DNA of 61,555 nt, from positions 1-61,555 of the forward strand of contig CAOKLQ010000011.1 of the NCBI GenBank assembly GCA_948469315.1, given 5' to 3'. Below are positions 1 through 7,745 of the stretch, one piece after another (position 1 is the first letter of the stretch; each line of letters starts with the position of its first letter). Under the pieces are notes generated by a model. That model was given only the letters and a program-made list of their open reading frames with translations, was not told the DNA's origin and made no database searches. The position numbers and the translations under genes were made by a program. Source of the stretch: an uncultured Clostridium sp. (lineage in GTDB: Bacteria > Bacillota > Clostridia > TANB77 > CAG-508).

Positions 1-694
1 AATAATCAATATCACATTTTAAAATTCCATAGTTATCAATTATTTCATCTCTTGATTTTTGTAATACCTTTTTTCCTTTATCTATAAATATAATTTCATC
101 TGCTATATGCTCTAAATCACTTGTTATGTGTGTTGATAATAATATAGAATGTTCTTCATCTTCTATAAATTTAAGAAATATATCTAAAACTTCATTTCTT
201 ACAACTGGATCTAATCCACTCGTTGGTTCATCTAATATTAATAATTTTGGTTTATGAGCTAAAGCTGTGGCAATTTCTAATTTTTTTCTCATTCCTTTTG
301 ACATTGATTTTAAAGGCTTGTTATCAGCTAAATCAAACTCCTTTAAATAAGAAAAATATAATTCGCTATCCCAATTTTTATATACATCTTTCATAGAGTT
401 ATTTATATCTTTTGCATTTAGTAATTCTGGAAAAAACATATTATCTAAAACTACACCTATATCTTCTTTTATAGATATTTCTTCTTTCTTATAGTCTTTT
501 CCAAATATTCTTATTTCTCCACCATCAATCTTTATAATATTTAGCATTGATTTAATCAAAGTTGTTTTTCCTGCTCCATTTTCTCCAATAAGACCTACAA
601 TAACTCCTTTTGATATTTTTATATCAATTTCGCCTAATTCAAATTTGTCATCATATTTCTTTTTCAAATTTTTAATTTCTATAATATTTTCCAT
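1..694 (-). CDS. ABC transporter ATP-binding protein (3' end outside window)
   Basis: ATPase subunit of an ABC exporter of the YtrB/CcmA type, expected to power a membrane permease that is not in the window. The translation shows Walker A GENGAGKTT near residue 40, a signature-like KSMSKGMRKKLEIA, Walker B LLILDEPTSGLDP and the switch histidine in STHIT. About 231 residues are visible and the C-terminus runs off the left edge. Its ATG overlaps the TAA of the GntR regulator upstream (TAATG), so the two are translationally coupled in one operon. Family knowledge: GntR/YtrA-ABC operons usually respond to cell-wall stress. The substrate cannot be deduced. Confidence 0.93.
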   Translation of the reverse strand, partial: MENIIEIKNLKKKYDDKFELGEIDIKISKGVIVGLIGENGAGKTTLIKSMLNIIKIDGGEIRIFGKDYKKEEISIKEDIGVVLDNMFFPELLNAKDINNSMKDVYKNWDSELYFSYLKEFDLADNKPLKSMSKGMRKKLEIATALAHKPKLLILDEPTSGLDPVVRNEVLDIFLKFIEDEEHSILLSTHITSDLEHIADEIIFIDKGKKVLQKSRDEIIDNYGILKCDIDY

Positions 695-1071
695 TACAGT
701 TCCTCCCTATAAAGTATTTTAAACATTTCAATCACATCATTCTCATCTATCTCAAATCTATTAGAAATATCAACAATTTTTTCTATATACATTTCTATAT
801 CTTTTTGAGCTTGTTCTTTTGCAAGTTCTGTATTTTTCGGTGCTACATGACTACCTTTTCCTTGCCTTGTAATTATATATCCTTCTTGTTCTAATTCATC
901 ATAAGCCTTTTTTATTGTCATAACACTTATTCTTATATCTTGTGCTAATGATCGAATAGAAGGGATTTTTTCATCTTCTTTCAGTTCTCCATTCATAATT
1001 TGACCTATAATTGCATTTTTAATCTGTTGATAAATAGGGGTTGAACTGCTATTACTAATAATAATTTTCAT
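694..1071 (-). CDS. GntR family (YtrA-like) transcriptional regulator
   Basis: A 125-residue protein with an N-terminal winged helix (residues about 10-77: PIYQQIKNAIIGQI, IPSIRSLAQDI, MTIKKAYDELEQEGYI) and a short helical tail instead of a ligand domain. This is the architecture of the YtrA subfamily. It is the first gene of the operon and overlaps the ABC ATPase by one base. A palindrome immediately upstream (1084-1108) is the likely autoregulatory operator. The product probably represses its own operon and is relieved by an envelope signal. The family is firm and the effector unknown. Confidence 0.92.
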   Translation of the reverse strand: MKIIISNSSSTPIYQQIKNAIIGQIMNGELKEDEKIPSIRSLAQDIRISVMTIKKAYDELEQEGYIITRQGKGSHVAPKNTELAKEQAQKDIEMYIEKIVDISNRFEIDENDVIEMFKILYREEL

Positions 1072-1083
1072 ATTTCCTCCTTA

Positions 1084-1119
1084 ACTGTTATATGTATAAT
1101 ATAACAGTGTATAACAGTT
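1084..1119 (-). promoter_or_regulatory. Probable GntR operator: three TATAACAGT half-sites
   Basis: ACTGTTATA (1084-1092) and TATAACAGT (1100-1108) form a perfect inverted repeat with 9-base arms. A third half-site, TATAACAGTT, follows at 1110-1119. It lies 12-50 bases upstream of the GntR start codon, where YtrA-type regulators bind their own promoter. The palindrome is seen directly; the binding protein is inferred from position. Confidence 0.75.
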
Positions 1120-1153
1120 GTCAATATTTTAACGAAATTTTTTTTATTCGCAC

Positions 1154-1178
1154 AAAAAAAGCAGATATTTTCTGCTTT
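1154..1178 (-). terminator. Rho-independent terminator after XRE gene
   Basis: On the minus strand AAAGCAGA pairs with TCTGCTTT across a short loop and is followed by a run of seven T. It lies just downstream of the XRE gene stop at 1194. Confidence 0.85.
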
Positions 1179-1193
1179 ATAAATTGTAATTTA

Positions 1194-1673
1194 TTATTCA
1201 TTTTTATCTTTAAAATTTAAAACACTTGCTTCAAACCAAAACATACAAGCTATAAAACTAATTATCAGTCCCAATGCACGATATAATGAATTATCCCAAC
1301 TATCACGATAAATAGAATTTAATATTATATTTCCTATAAACATTAAAATTGTAATTGTACCAAATATGTAAGAAATTATACTAAATTTTTTTCTCATTTT
1401 CTCAATTTGTTTTTTCATCTCCAATAAGTTTTCTTCTGCTTTTTGATTATAAGTTTCCATTTTAATAACCTCCCCACTTAATAATTCATTTACACTAATA
1501 TCAAGTTCATTACATAGCTCAAGCATTATAGAAGAATCAGGCATTCCTTTTCCTGTTTCCCATTTTGATATTGCTCTATCTGTAATATTTAGCTTTTCTG
1601 CAAGTTCTGCTTGTGTCATATTTTTATTTTTTCTACATTCAGCAATGAACTTTCCTACTTTGGTTTGTTCCAT
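1194..1673 (-). CDS. XRE-family regulator with C-terminal membrane segments
   Basis: A 159-residue protein. Residues 5-62 form a Cro/CI-type helix-turn-helix (GKFIAECRKNKNMTQAELAEKL, then DRAISKWETGKGMPD). A charged linker and two hydrophobic segments (about 98-116 and 131-150) follow, so the regulator is probably membrane-anchored. GGAGGG precedes the ATG at good spacing. It is a single-gene unit ending in the terminator at 1154-1178. Such HTH-TM proteins are common in Clostridia, and the target genes are unknown. Confidence 0.88.
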   Translation of the reverse strand: MEQTKVGKFIAECRKNKNMTQAELAEKLNITDRAISKWETGKGMPDSSIMLELCNELDISVNELLSGEVIKMETYNQKAEENLLEMKKQIEKMRKKFSIISYIFGTITILMFIGNIILNSIYRDSWDNSLYRALGLIISFIACMFWFEASVLNFKDKNE

Positions 1674-1725
1674 ATCTTACCCTCCTTTAATATTATTGTA
1701 AAATCTTGGCTCATAAAAGTAAACA

Positions 1726-1760
1726 TACTAATCGTTGAGTGAGGAAAACAACGATTAGTA
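1726..1760. repeat. Inverted repeat, 11-base perfect arms
   Basis: TACTAATCGTT (1726-1736) and AACGATTAGTA (1750-1760) are perfect inverse complements around a 13-base loop. No T-run follows on either strand, so it is not a standard terminator. It lies upstream of the XRE gene and downstream of the SRPBCC pseudogene, and could be an operator. Confidence 0.55.
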
Positions 1761-1784
1761 GAGTTATAAAAATTGTAAGTTGTA

Positions 1785-2184
1785 CTACTTATTTAATTCT
1801 TTTTCTAAATCATTCATATATCTTTTTTGCTGACTTTTTAGATATGGTTTCGCCAATAGTTTCATTATAAAATTATTTGTTTCTATTTCTTCTGTAAAAT
1901 CTAATAGTATATTACCATTATCTAATTTTTTAAATATACCTATCCATTTGCCTTTAATATTAGTATTTTCAATATCAAATTTATATTCTTTTAAATTAAC
2001 TTTTGAAGTGATAGTAAAATAAGTAGGATAATTATTTTTAGCATATTCTATAAAGTGTGTATCATCAGTTATTTCTATTTTTGATAAATCACTTCTCCAA
2101 GCATATTTAGTATTATCAGTTATAATATTCCATAACTTTTTTTATATGACAATTAAACTCTTTTTTAATATTTGACTTAATCAT
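1785..2184 (-). pseudogene. SRPBCC/AHSA1-like protein, frameshifted in a poly-A run
   Basis: Reading from the ATG at 2184 gives MIKSNIKKEFNCHIKK and then runs out of frame. Removing the shift at the A7 run (2137-2143) continues as LWNIITDNTKYAWRSDL to a stop at 1785, about 132 residues in all. The pattern of a first strand followed by xxVWxxITD, with a C-terminal long helix, fits the SRPBCC (polyketide cyclase/AHSA1) ligand-binding fold. Unlike the other breaks in this window the shift is in a homopolymer with no CGG codon, so a slippage mutation or sequencing error is the simple explanation. Confidence 0.75.
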
Positions 2185-2281
2185 ATTTAACTCCTAAATT
2201 GTAATCTTTATTTCTCTTTTTTATAAATACTTTTACAAGATTTACAAGTAACTCTCATTTCATAACTGGCTACTTTTTTAT

Positions 2282-2656
2282 CTAAATATGTAATTTTCCC
2301 TTCTGTTCGTCTTCTGAATATATATCAACAACATATATTTTATAAGCTTTACCTTTCCCTTGATCTTCTTGTTTTATTAATTTTGCCTTTTCTAGTTCTT
2401 TGAATACTTTTATAACTGTCTTACTACTTGATTTTAAATATTCTCCCATTTCTTTTCTAGTTATAAAAAAATATATATTTCCATAGTCATCTACTTTATG
2501 ATTCATTCTTGATAAATTTAATCTGTCTAGTATAAAAATATATCCTAACTGAGATAAAGGGCACAAAATCGATTTGTATGGCTCTGTGTATAAAATTTTT
2601 CTTGATACTTGGCAGAACTTAAATTTCAATTCTTGATTTATATTTATGTATTTCAA
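2282..2656 (-). CDS. RepA_N-like replication initiator N-terminal domain
   Basis: A 124-residue protein. The order LSQLGYIFILDRLNLSRMN, then DDYGNIYFFITRKEMGEYL, then SSSKTVIKVFKELEKAKLI and a GKGKAYKIYV wing matches the N-terminal winged-helix domain of the RepA_N plasmid/ICE initiators of low-GC Gram-positives. Those proteins are normally 250-350 residues, so this one carries only the DNA-binding part. It may be a truncated plasmid relic or a co-opted regulator. A 24-residue open stretch with a CxxC pattern lies between it and the SRPBCC gene but has no convincing start. Confidence 0.7.
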   Translation of the reverse strand: MKYININQELKFKFCQVSRKILYTEPYKSILCPLSQLGYIFILDRLNLSRMNHKVDDYGNIYFFITRKEMGEYLKSSSKTVIKVFKELEKAKLIKQEDQGKGKAYKIYVVDIYSEDEQKGKLHI

Positions 2657-2703
2657 TATTCACCTCGTTTCTTTTAGAAATTATGCTCTCACAATTTCTA
2701 ACT

Positions 2704-2743
2704 AAAAAAAGAACTACTAACTTTAAAATCAGTAATTCTTTTG
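2704..2743 (-). terminator. Terminator of the mntA-hepT operon
   Basis: On the minus strand AAAAGAATTACTGA pairs imperfectly with TTAGTAGTTCTTTT and runs into seven T. It follows the hepT stop at 2765. Confidence 0.7.
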
Positions 2744-2764
2744 GGCTATTTTCATAACAGATTT

Positions 2765-3109
2765 TTAATTATTATTATCTTCCAATATTTTCTCCAGATC
2801 CACTTTCAATTGTATAATATCTTTTGTTATAATATCCCATATAAAGTTTAACTTTATTCCTTCATAATCATGAACGATTTTGTTTCTTAAATTTTTTATA
2901 ATAACCCACTCTATATTTGGATTTCTTTCCATTGTTTCTTTACTTATGTTTTTAACTAATTCACCTATTTGGCTAATAGTAAAAACTGTAGCATCTACTT
3001 TTTCTTCGTTACTTGAAAATGATTTAAAATCACAACCATCTGTATATTTTAATGCTTTATTTATATATTCTATCATCTTTTTTAATGACATATATTCTTT
3101 ATTTTTCAT
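2765..3109 (-). CDS. hepT: HEPN-domain RNase toxin (HepT-like)
   Basis: A 114-residue all-helical HEPN protein. RNKIVHDY near residue 80 is the canonical R-x4-H-x-Y motif of HepT toxins: R and H form the RNase site and the Tyr is the residue known to be AMPylated by the partner antitoxin. A TTG at 3118 is possible, but the AGGAG at 3120-3124 is 9-10 bases from the ATG at 3109 and decides that start. It overlaps the end of mntA by 11 bases, the usual antitoxin-first order. It probably cleaves RNA when unmodified. Confidence 0.9.
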   Translation of the reverse strand: MKNKEYMSLKKMIEYINKALKYTDGCDFKSFSSNEEKVDATVFTISQIGELVKNISKETMERNPNIEWVIIKNLRNKIVHDYEGIKLNFIWDIITKDIIQLKVDLEKILEDNNN

Positions 3110-3407
3110 ATACAACAACTCCTGTTTCTTTTATTTCTTTATCGATTAATGAATTTTCTATTATTTCATATTTTTCAAACCCATCAATTTCTTTTTGTAA
3201 TTTTTCTTCTATTTGGCATATCAACTTTAATAGTGCAAATCCTTTCAACTCTGAATTTGTATCTATTATTAAATCTACATCGCTTTTTTTTGTAGCTTTT
3301 TGTTTTGCATAAGAACCAAATAGTATTACTTGATATACTGGCTTATCTTTTAAAAGTTCTTCTAGCATTTTCTTTATTTCTTCAATTGTATATATCTTTT
3401 CACTCAT
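3099..3407 (-). CDS. mntA: MNT-domain nucleotidyltransferase antitoxin (MntA-like)
   Basis: A 102-residue minimal nucleotidyltransferase. VILFGSYAKQKATKKSDVDLII carries the GS-x10-DxD active site that holds two metal ions and ATP. In characterised HepT-MntA systems this enzyme neutralises the HEPN toxin by adding AMP groups to the Tyr of R-x4-H-x-Y. It precedes and overlaps hepT, which has that Tyr. Both catalytic motifs are intact, so the module should be active. It lies in a patch of accessory genes and relics (1.2-3.9 kb), consistent with a mobile or defence role. Confidence 0.9.
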   Translation of the reverse strand: MSEKIYTIEEIKKMLEELLKDKPVYQVILFGSYAKQKATKKSDVDLIIDTNSELKGFALLKLICQIEEKLQKEIDGFEKYEIIENSLIDKEIKETGVVVYEK

Positions 3408-3612
3408 AGTCTACAACTCCCATCTCTTTTTCTTATAGTCCTAGTATACCACAACTTTTTATAATTTCATATATTTTTTTAATATTTTATACTTAAATAT
3501 TCTAAAATAACTTGTTTTTATTATTGTCTACAACCTCACAAGTTCAGTTGCATAAGTTATCTGTAACTCGCTTTGCTTAGAACAGCTAACTCATCTATCA
3601 CAAAAGTAATTG

Positions 3613-3816
3613 TTACCAAGCACAGTTCATTGTAAGTGCTACTTTTTTTTCTTCAGTTTGTACATTATATATTGGCAAGTTTTCATTTGTAGCTTTAGCC
3701 GATACCTCCATTATATTTTGTCTATTTACTATTATAGACATTGCAAACAACACTGCAACTGTCGAAAATGCTACTATATATGAAGCTATCTTTTCTTTAT
3801 TAAATACAAAAAACAT
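3613..3816 (-). pseudogene. Truncated polysaccharide deacetylase (PdaB-like) N-terminus
   Basis: 67 residues: a membrane anchor (about 10-31), then LPIYNVQTEEKKVALTMNCAW and a stop. The end resembles the first strand of the NodB domain of clostridial PdaB-type deacetylases (LPIYSV-x-T-x-EKKVALTFDCAWG). The metal-binding Asp of the TFD motif would here be Asn, and the remaining roughly 170 residues are absent downstream. It is probably a decaying remnant, although expression as a short membrane peptide is possible. The similarity is recognised by eye only. Confidence 0.5.
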
Positions 3817-3868
3817 AAAAAACCTCCTACTTTAAGCTATTTAATTTTATGCTTATTGTAGGAGGTTT
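3817..3868 (-). promoter_or_regulatory. Hairpin combining terminator and ribosome binding site
   Basis: On the minus strand AAACCTCCTAC (3868-3858) pairs perfectly with GTAGGAGGTTT (3830-3820), followed by a T-run that ends at the ATG of the small gene at 3816. The 3' arm contains the GGAGG Shine-Dalgarno sequence. The structure can therefore act as a terminator for the gene ending at 3910 and would also hide the ribosome site of the next gene. Confidence 0.6.
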
Positions 3869-3909
3869 ATGTTATATTAACTTTTCTTGCGACATTTTCT
3901 AATTTTAAA

Positions 3910-4341
3910 TTATTGTGCCCATGAAAAAAACTTTTTTAATTTTGCTTTTGTATTTTCACTAGTACTTGAATTCAAGTACACTTTTCTGGTAATGTATTTG
4001 TCTCCACTCTCAGCTAATTCATCTAAAGTCTCTGATGGTGTAGCTGTATTACTAGCTACTGCTTCTACCATTGATACATTTTCATCTTTTGAATGTCTTT
4101 TTAGTGTTTCTGGTAAATTTTGGGAGTTCTTTAATGCATTAAATCTTACGTTTTCATCTTCATCTTCTGATAAATTTGAAATTGTTTTAGATTTCGAAAA
4201 AACATTTTTAGCTACTTCTGCTCGAACCTCTGAATCATCATCCTTTGACAATTTCTCCAAATCATCTGGATTTCTCAAAATTTTTGCTAAAAGTCTCCGT
4301 CCATTAGGTTTCAATTCATCAACATTAATTATAAATTCCAT
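3910..4341 (-). CDS. HEAT/LRV-like repeat protein
   Basis: A 143-residue acidic protein made of helical repeats with the recurring pattern LSxDDDxxVRxxVAKN (around 30, 55, 80 and 105), resembling variant leucine-rich (LRV) or HEAT repeats used in protein binding. GGAGGG precedes the ATG at good spacing. Codon 15 is an in-frame CGG (4297-4299) that must be read as Arg, because a +1 shift there would reach TAG within four codons. This gene is therefore a counter-example to the CGG frameshift pattern. Function unknown. Confidence 0.75.
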   Translation of the reverse strand: MEFIINVDELKPNGRRLLAKILRNPDDLEKLSKDDDSEVRAEVAKNVFSKSKTISNLSEDEDENVRFNALKNSQNLPETLKRHSKDENVSMVEAVASNTATPSETLDELAESGDKYITRKVYLNSSTSENTKAKLKKFFSWAQ

Positions 4342-4446
4342 GATTTTCCCTCCTTAAAATTATTTAATGGTTTACTACTAACATCTCTTTAAGATAATTT
4401 ATTATATATTATCATGAATTTACAAAAAATGCAATATATATACTAT

Positions 4447-5094
4447 TTAATACAATTTAGGTTTTAACTCCAAATATATAGGCTTTTCATCTTTTATCCT
4501 CGTTGATTTTCCATGACCTGGATATACTATTGTTTCATCTGGAAGTTTTAGTAATTTTTTTGTTATTGAATTCATTATATCTTCTATACTTGATGTTGGA
4601 AGGTCTGTCCTTCCCCATGTTCCCCTAAATAAAGTATCTCCTGAAAATAATAATTTTTCTTTTTCACAGTATAGAGAGCTTCCACCTTTTGTGTGACCTG
4701 GTGTGTGAAGCACTTTTAATTCTAAATCTCCTAGATGAATTAAATCTCCATCATCTACTATTGAATCTGCATCTAATTCTATATTTTTAATTCCAATATA
4801 TTCTACTAGATTTATTTTAGGATCATTTAATCCTTTGCTATCCTCTCTGTGAATTAATATTTTACAATTATATTTATTCTTTAGTTCTTGCACTCCTCCT
4901 ATATGGTCTCCATGACAATGTGTTAAGTATATATATTTTAGTTTTCCTTTTAATATATCTATCATTTCTATTATTTTATTTATTTCTCCTGCTGGATCTA
5001 TTACCATTGTTTCTTTTGATTCTTCATCAAATACTATATAACAATTTGTTGCATCTGCTAAATTTGTATGTATTTTTAATTCTTTTAATATCAT
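4447..5094 (-). CDS. MBL-fold metallo-hydrolase (glyoxalase II-like)
   Basis: A 215-residue metallo-beta-lactamase-fold enzyme. It shows THCHGDHIGG (HxHxDH metal motif, about 57-66), HTPGHT (about 131-136), FSGDTLFRGTWGRTDLP (metal-bridging Asp) and a C-terminal PGHG. This layout is typical of YcbL/glyoxalase II-type thioester hydrolases that use two metal ions. It lies 174 bases downstream of relA on the same strand, with a repeat-rich spacer between. The exact substrate cannot be read from the sequence. Confidence 0.92.
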   Translation of the reverse strand: MILKELKIHTNLADATNCYIVFDEESKETMVIDPAGEINKIIEMIDILKGKLKYIYLTHCHGDHIGGVQELKNKYNCKILIHREDSKGLNDPKINLVEYIGIKNIELDADSIVDDGDLIHLGDLELKVLHTPGHTKGGSSLYCEKEKLLFSGDTLFRGTWGRTDLPTSSIEDIMNSITKKLLKLPDETIVYPGHGKSTRIKDEKPIYLELKPKLY

Positions 5095-5105
5095 TTGTTT
5101 TTTCC

Positions 5106-5255
5106 TTTCTTTTTTCTAAGGACATGGGACACTCCTTTTTCTAGGGATATTCTTTGTAGTTCAAGGTATGTCCCGCTACCCATATGTTTTACCTATGTCA
5201 TAACATTAGCCAGTTATGCGGGTCGATCAAGACCGATCTCCACATGTTGTTTGAC
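5106..5255. repeat. Repeat-rich spacer with palindromic element
   Basis: Two units fill this spacer. One carries GACATGGGACACTCC and TATGTCCCGCTACCC, partial inverse complements. The other, 5217-5255, has the core GGTCGATCAAGACCGATC followed by ATGTTGTTTGAC. The second unit matches the sequence at 10917-10957 inside dpsA almost base for base, so it is a dispersed element. Confidence 0.6.
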
Positions 5256-5268
5256 GTTTATTTCTTTC

Positions 5269-7472
5269 TTATTTTTTTCTTTTGACTTCATATACACTGT
5301 CTATTTTTCTTAATGTTCTTATTACTTTGTTTAATTCTTCTATGTTTTCTACTTCTATTGTTATTTGTGTTGCTACTATTTTTTCTTTGTTTGCTCTTGA
5401 ATTTACTGCCATTAATTTACTTTGAGTAACATTTATTTGACTTATTATATCTGCTAAAAGTCCTTGTCTATCATTTGAATATATTTCTATGTCTACATTA
5501 TATGATGCTTTTTCTTCATTTTCCCAGTATACATCTATAATTTTTGCCTCTTCATTTATTAGGTCATTTATATTTGTACAATCTTTTCTATGTATTGACA
5601 CTCCTCTTCCTTTTGTTATATAACCTATTATCTCATCTCCTGGAACTGGGTTGCAACATTTTGAAAGTTTTATTAAGCAGTTATCTATTCCTCTTACTAC
5701 TATACCATTACTTGCTGTTTTGTTTATTTTCTTTTTTTGTTTTGCAAGTTCTTCAATTTTTTCTTCTAGATTTTGTTCTTTATGTTCTTTTCTGTATTCT
5801 TGCAAAATTCTTGCAATTATTTTACCTGCTGTAATTGCTCCAAACCCTACACTTGCATACATATCTTCTAGGTTTTTGAATTTATATCTTTCTAACATAA
5901 CTGATATATATTGCGTCTTAAATAGTTCATCATAACCAATTCCTATTCTTTTTATTTCTTTTTCAATTAGCTCTTTTCCTTTTAAAATATTTTCTTCTTT
6001 TTGCTCTTTTTTATACCAACTTTGAATTTTACTTTTTGCTCTTGTTGTTTTTATAAATTTAAGCCAATCTCTACTTGGTCCTTTTTGAGAATCATTTGTA
6101 AGAATTTCTATAATATCTCCACTTTTTAGCTTTGTTATTATTGGCATCATCTTACTGTTTATTTTACATCCACACATATGATTTCCAATTTCTTCATGTA
6201 TAGAATATGCAAAATCTATTGGAGTTGCACCCATTGGAAGTACTTTTATTTTTCCTTTTGGAGAAAATACATAAACTTCATCTTCAAATAGCTCTGTTTT
6301 AAGTGTATTTAAAAACTCCTCTGGATCTTTCATTTCTCTTTGCCACTCTAAAGTTTCCCTAAGCCAAGATAGCTTGTCTTCATTTGCATTTACAGTTATA
6401 TTTTGTTTTCCTTTTTTACCGTAATTTGCTTCTTTATACGCCCAATGTGCAGCAATACCAAATTCTGCAATTCTGTGCATATCATAAGTTCTTATTTGAA
6501 CTTCAAAAGGAGTTCCCTTTTCACCTAAAAGAGTTGTATGAATTGATTGATACATATTAGGTTTTGGAACTGATATATAATCTTTAAATCTCCCTGGCAT
6601 AGGGCTATACATTTCGTGCACAACACCTAAAGCAGAATAACAATCTTTTACAGAATTTACTAAAATTCTTAGAGCAAATAAATCATATATCTGATCTAAA
6701 GTTTTGTTATCTCTTTTCATTTTTCTATAAATACTATAAAGATGTTTAGCTCTTCCGAGTTACCTCCCCTTCTATTTTCTCATTCTTTAGCTCTAACTTT
6801 ATATCATCTATAATTTTATTTATAAATGTTAATCTTTCTTCTCTTTTTTTATTAATTCCTTCAACAATTTCTTTAAATTCTTCTGGATACAAATATTTAA
6901 AAGACAAATCTTCTAATTCCCATTTCAAAGAATACAAACCAAGTCTATTAGCAAGAGGAGCATATAATTCCATTGTTTCTTTTGCATTTGCAATTTGTCT
7001 TTGTCTAGATAAGAACTTCAAAGTTCTCATATTATGAAGTCTATCAGCCAATTTTATTAAAATTACTCTTATATCTTTACCCATTGCCAAAAACATTTTT
7101 CTATAATCTTCAACTTGTTGTTCTTCAACAGAAACAAACTGTATACTATCAAGTTTAGTAACACCCTCAACCATCCCGAGCAATCTCGCATCCAAACTCT
7201 TCTGCAATATATTCATTTGTAACGTCTGTATCCTCAACAGTATCATGCAAAAGGGCAGCACAAATAGTTCGCTCATCTAAACCAATATCAGCCAAAATAT
7301 AAGCAACATTCATAGGATGAATTATATAAGGTTCACCAGATTTTCTACACTGATCTTTATGTTTTCCATAAGCTAAATCATAAGCTTTCATAATAAGCTT
7401 AGTATCAACTTTCTTTGAGTGTTCCTTTCTTTTTGAAATTATATCTTTAATAGTAATCTCTTTATCTTGCAT
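5269..7472 (-). CDS. relA: RelA/SpoT bifunctional (p)ppGpp synthetase/hydrolase, with two CGG frameshift sites
   Basis: Makes and degrades the alarmone (p)ppGpp. The HD hydrolase domain is N-terminal (YIIHPMNVAYILADIG, ALLHDTVEDTD, LADRLHNMRTL), then the synthetase (GRFKDYISVPKPNMYQSIHTT, EVQIRT), TGS (VFSPKGKIKVLPMGATPIDFAY) and ACT domains. As plain triplets the gene is in three pieces. At 7176-7178 (GCT CGG G) and 6755-6757 (ACT CGG A) a one-base skip restores the frame. The second gives VTGRAKHLYSIY, the invariant Gly-Arg of the family. With both skips the length is 733 residues, matching typical RelA (about 735). There is no other in-frame CGG. A double mutation in so central a gene is unlikely. 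Confidence 0.93.
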
Positions 7473-7526
7473 TAAAATATTCCCTCTTTCATAATCATTA
7501 TTATTTTATGTATTTTCTAATTAGTC

Positions 7527-7722
7527 AAATAATTATTGTTTTATTTTAAAACGAGTTCGACATTTAGCCATCTAATATTTAACCCATTTAGAATGTGTAT
7601 CTACAATATGAAATTTTGCTATAATAAACGCCTTGAATGCTGGAGTTGTTCGAAACAATAGTGAGTTACAAATCCAGTAAGCTTTAGCTGAACGAAATTT
7701 TAAAATAAAACAATAATTATTT
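7527..7722. repeat. 196-bp palindromic element with 25-bp perfect terminal inverted repeats
   Basis: The 25 bases at 7527-7551 (starting AAATAATTATTG) are the exact inverse complement of 7698-7722. Inside the arms, further partial complementarity (GTTCGAC...TTTAGC against GCTTTAGCTGAAC) extends the stem. There is no open reading frame. It fills the relA-recJ spacer. Its size and form suggest a MITE or a structured RNA gene. Confidence 0.75.
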
Positions 7723-7745
7723 TCGACGGATATCAAACATAAAAG

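Noticed and set aside
1785..2184. Including the SRPBCC frameshift in the CGG pattern
   Set aside because: No CGG is near the break; it lies in a seven-A run and has an ordinary explanation.
3887..4357. Long plus-strand open frame opposite the HEAT/LRV gene
   Set aside because: It is a shadow of the minus-strand gene, rich in Ser/Phe/Leu with no ribosome site.
5269..7472. relA called as three separate pseudogene fragments
   Set aside because: Both breaks are at CGG with conserved Gly restored by a one-base skip, and the total length equals that of normal RelA. I treat it as one functional gene.
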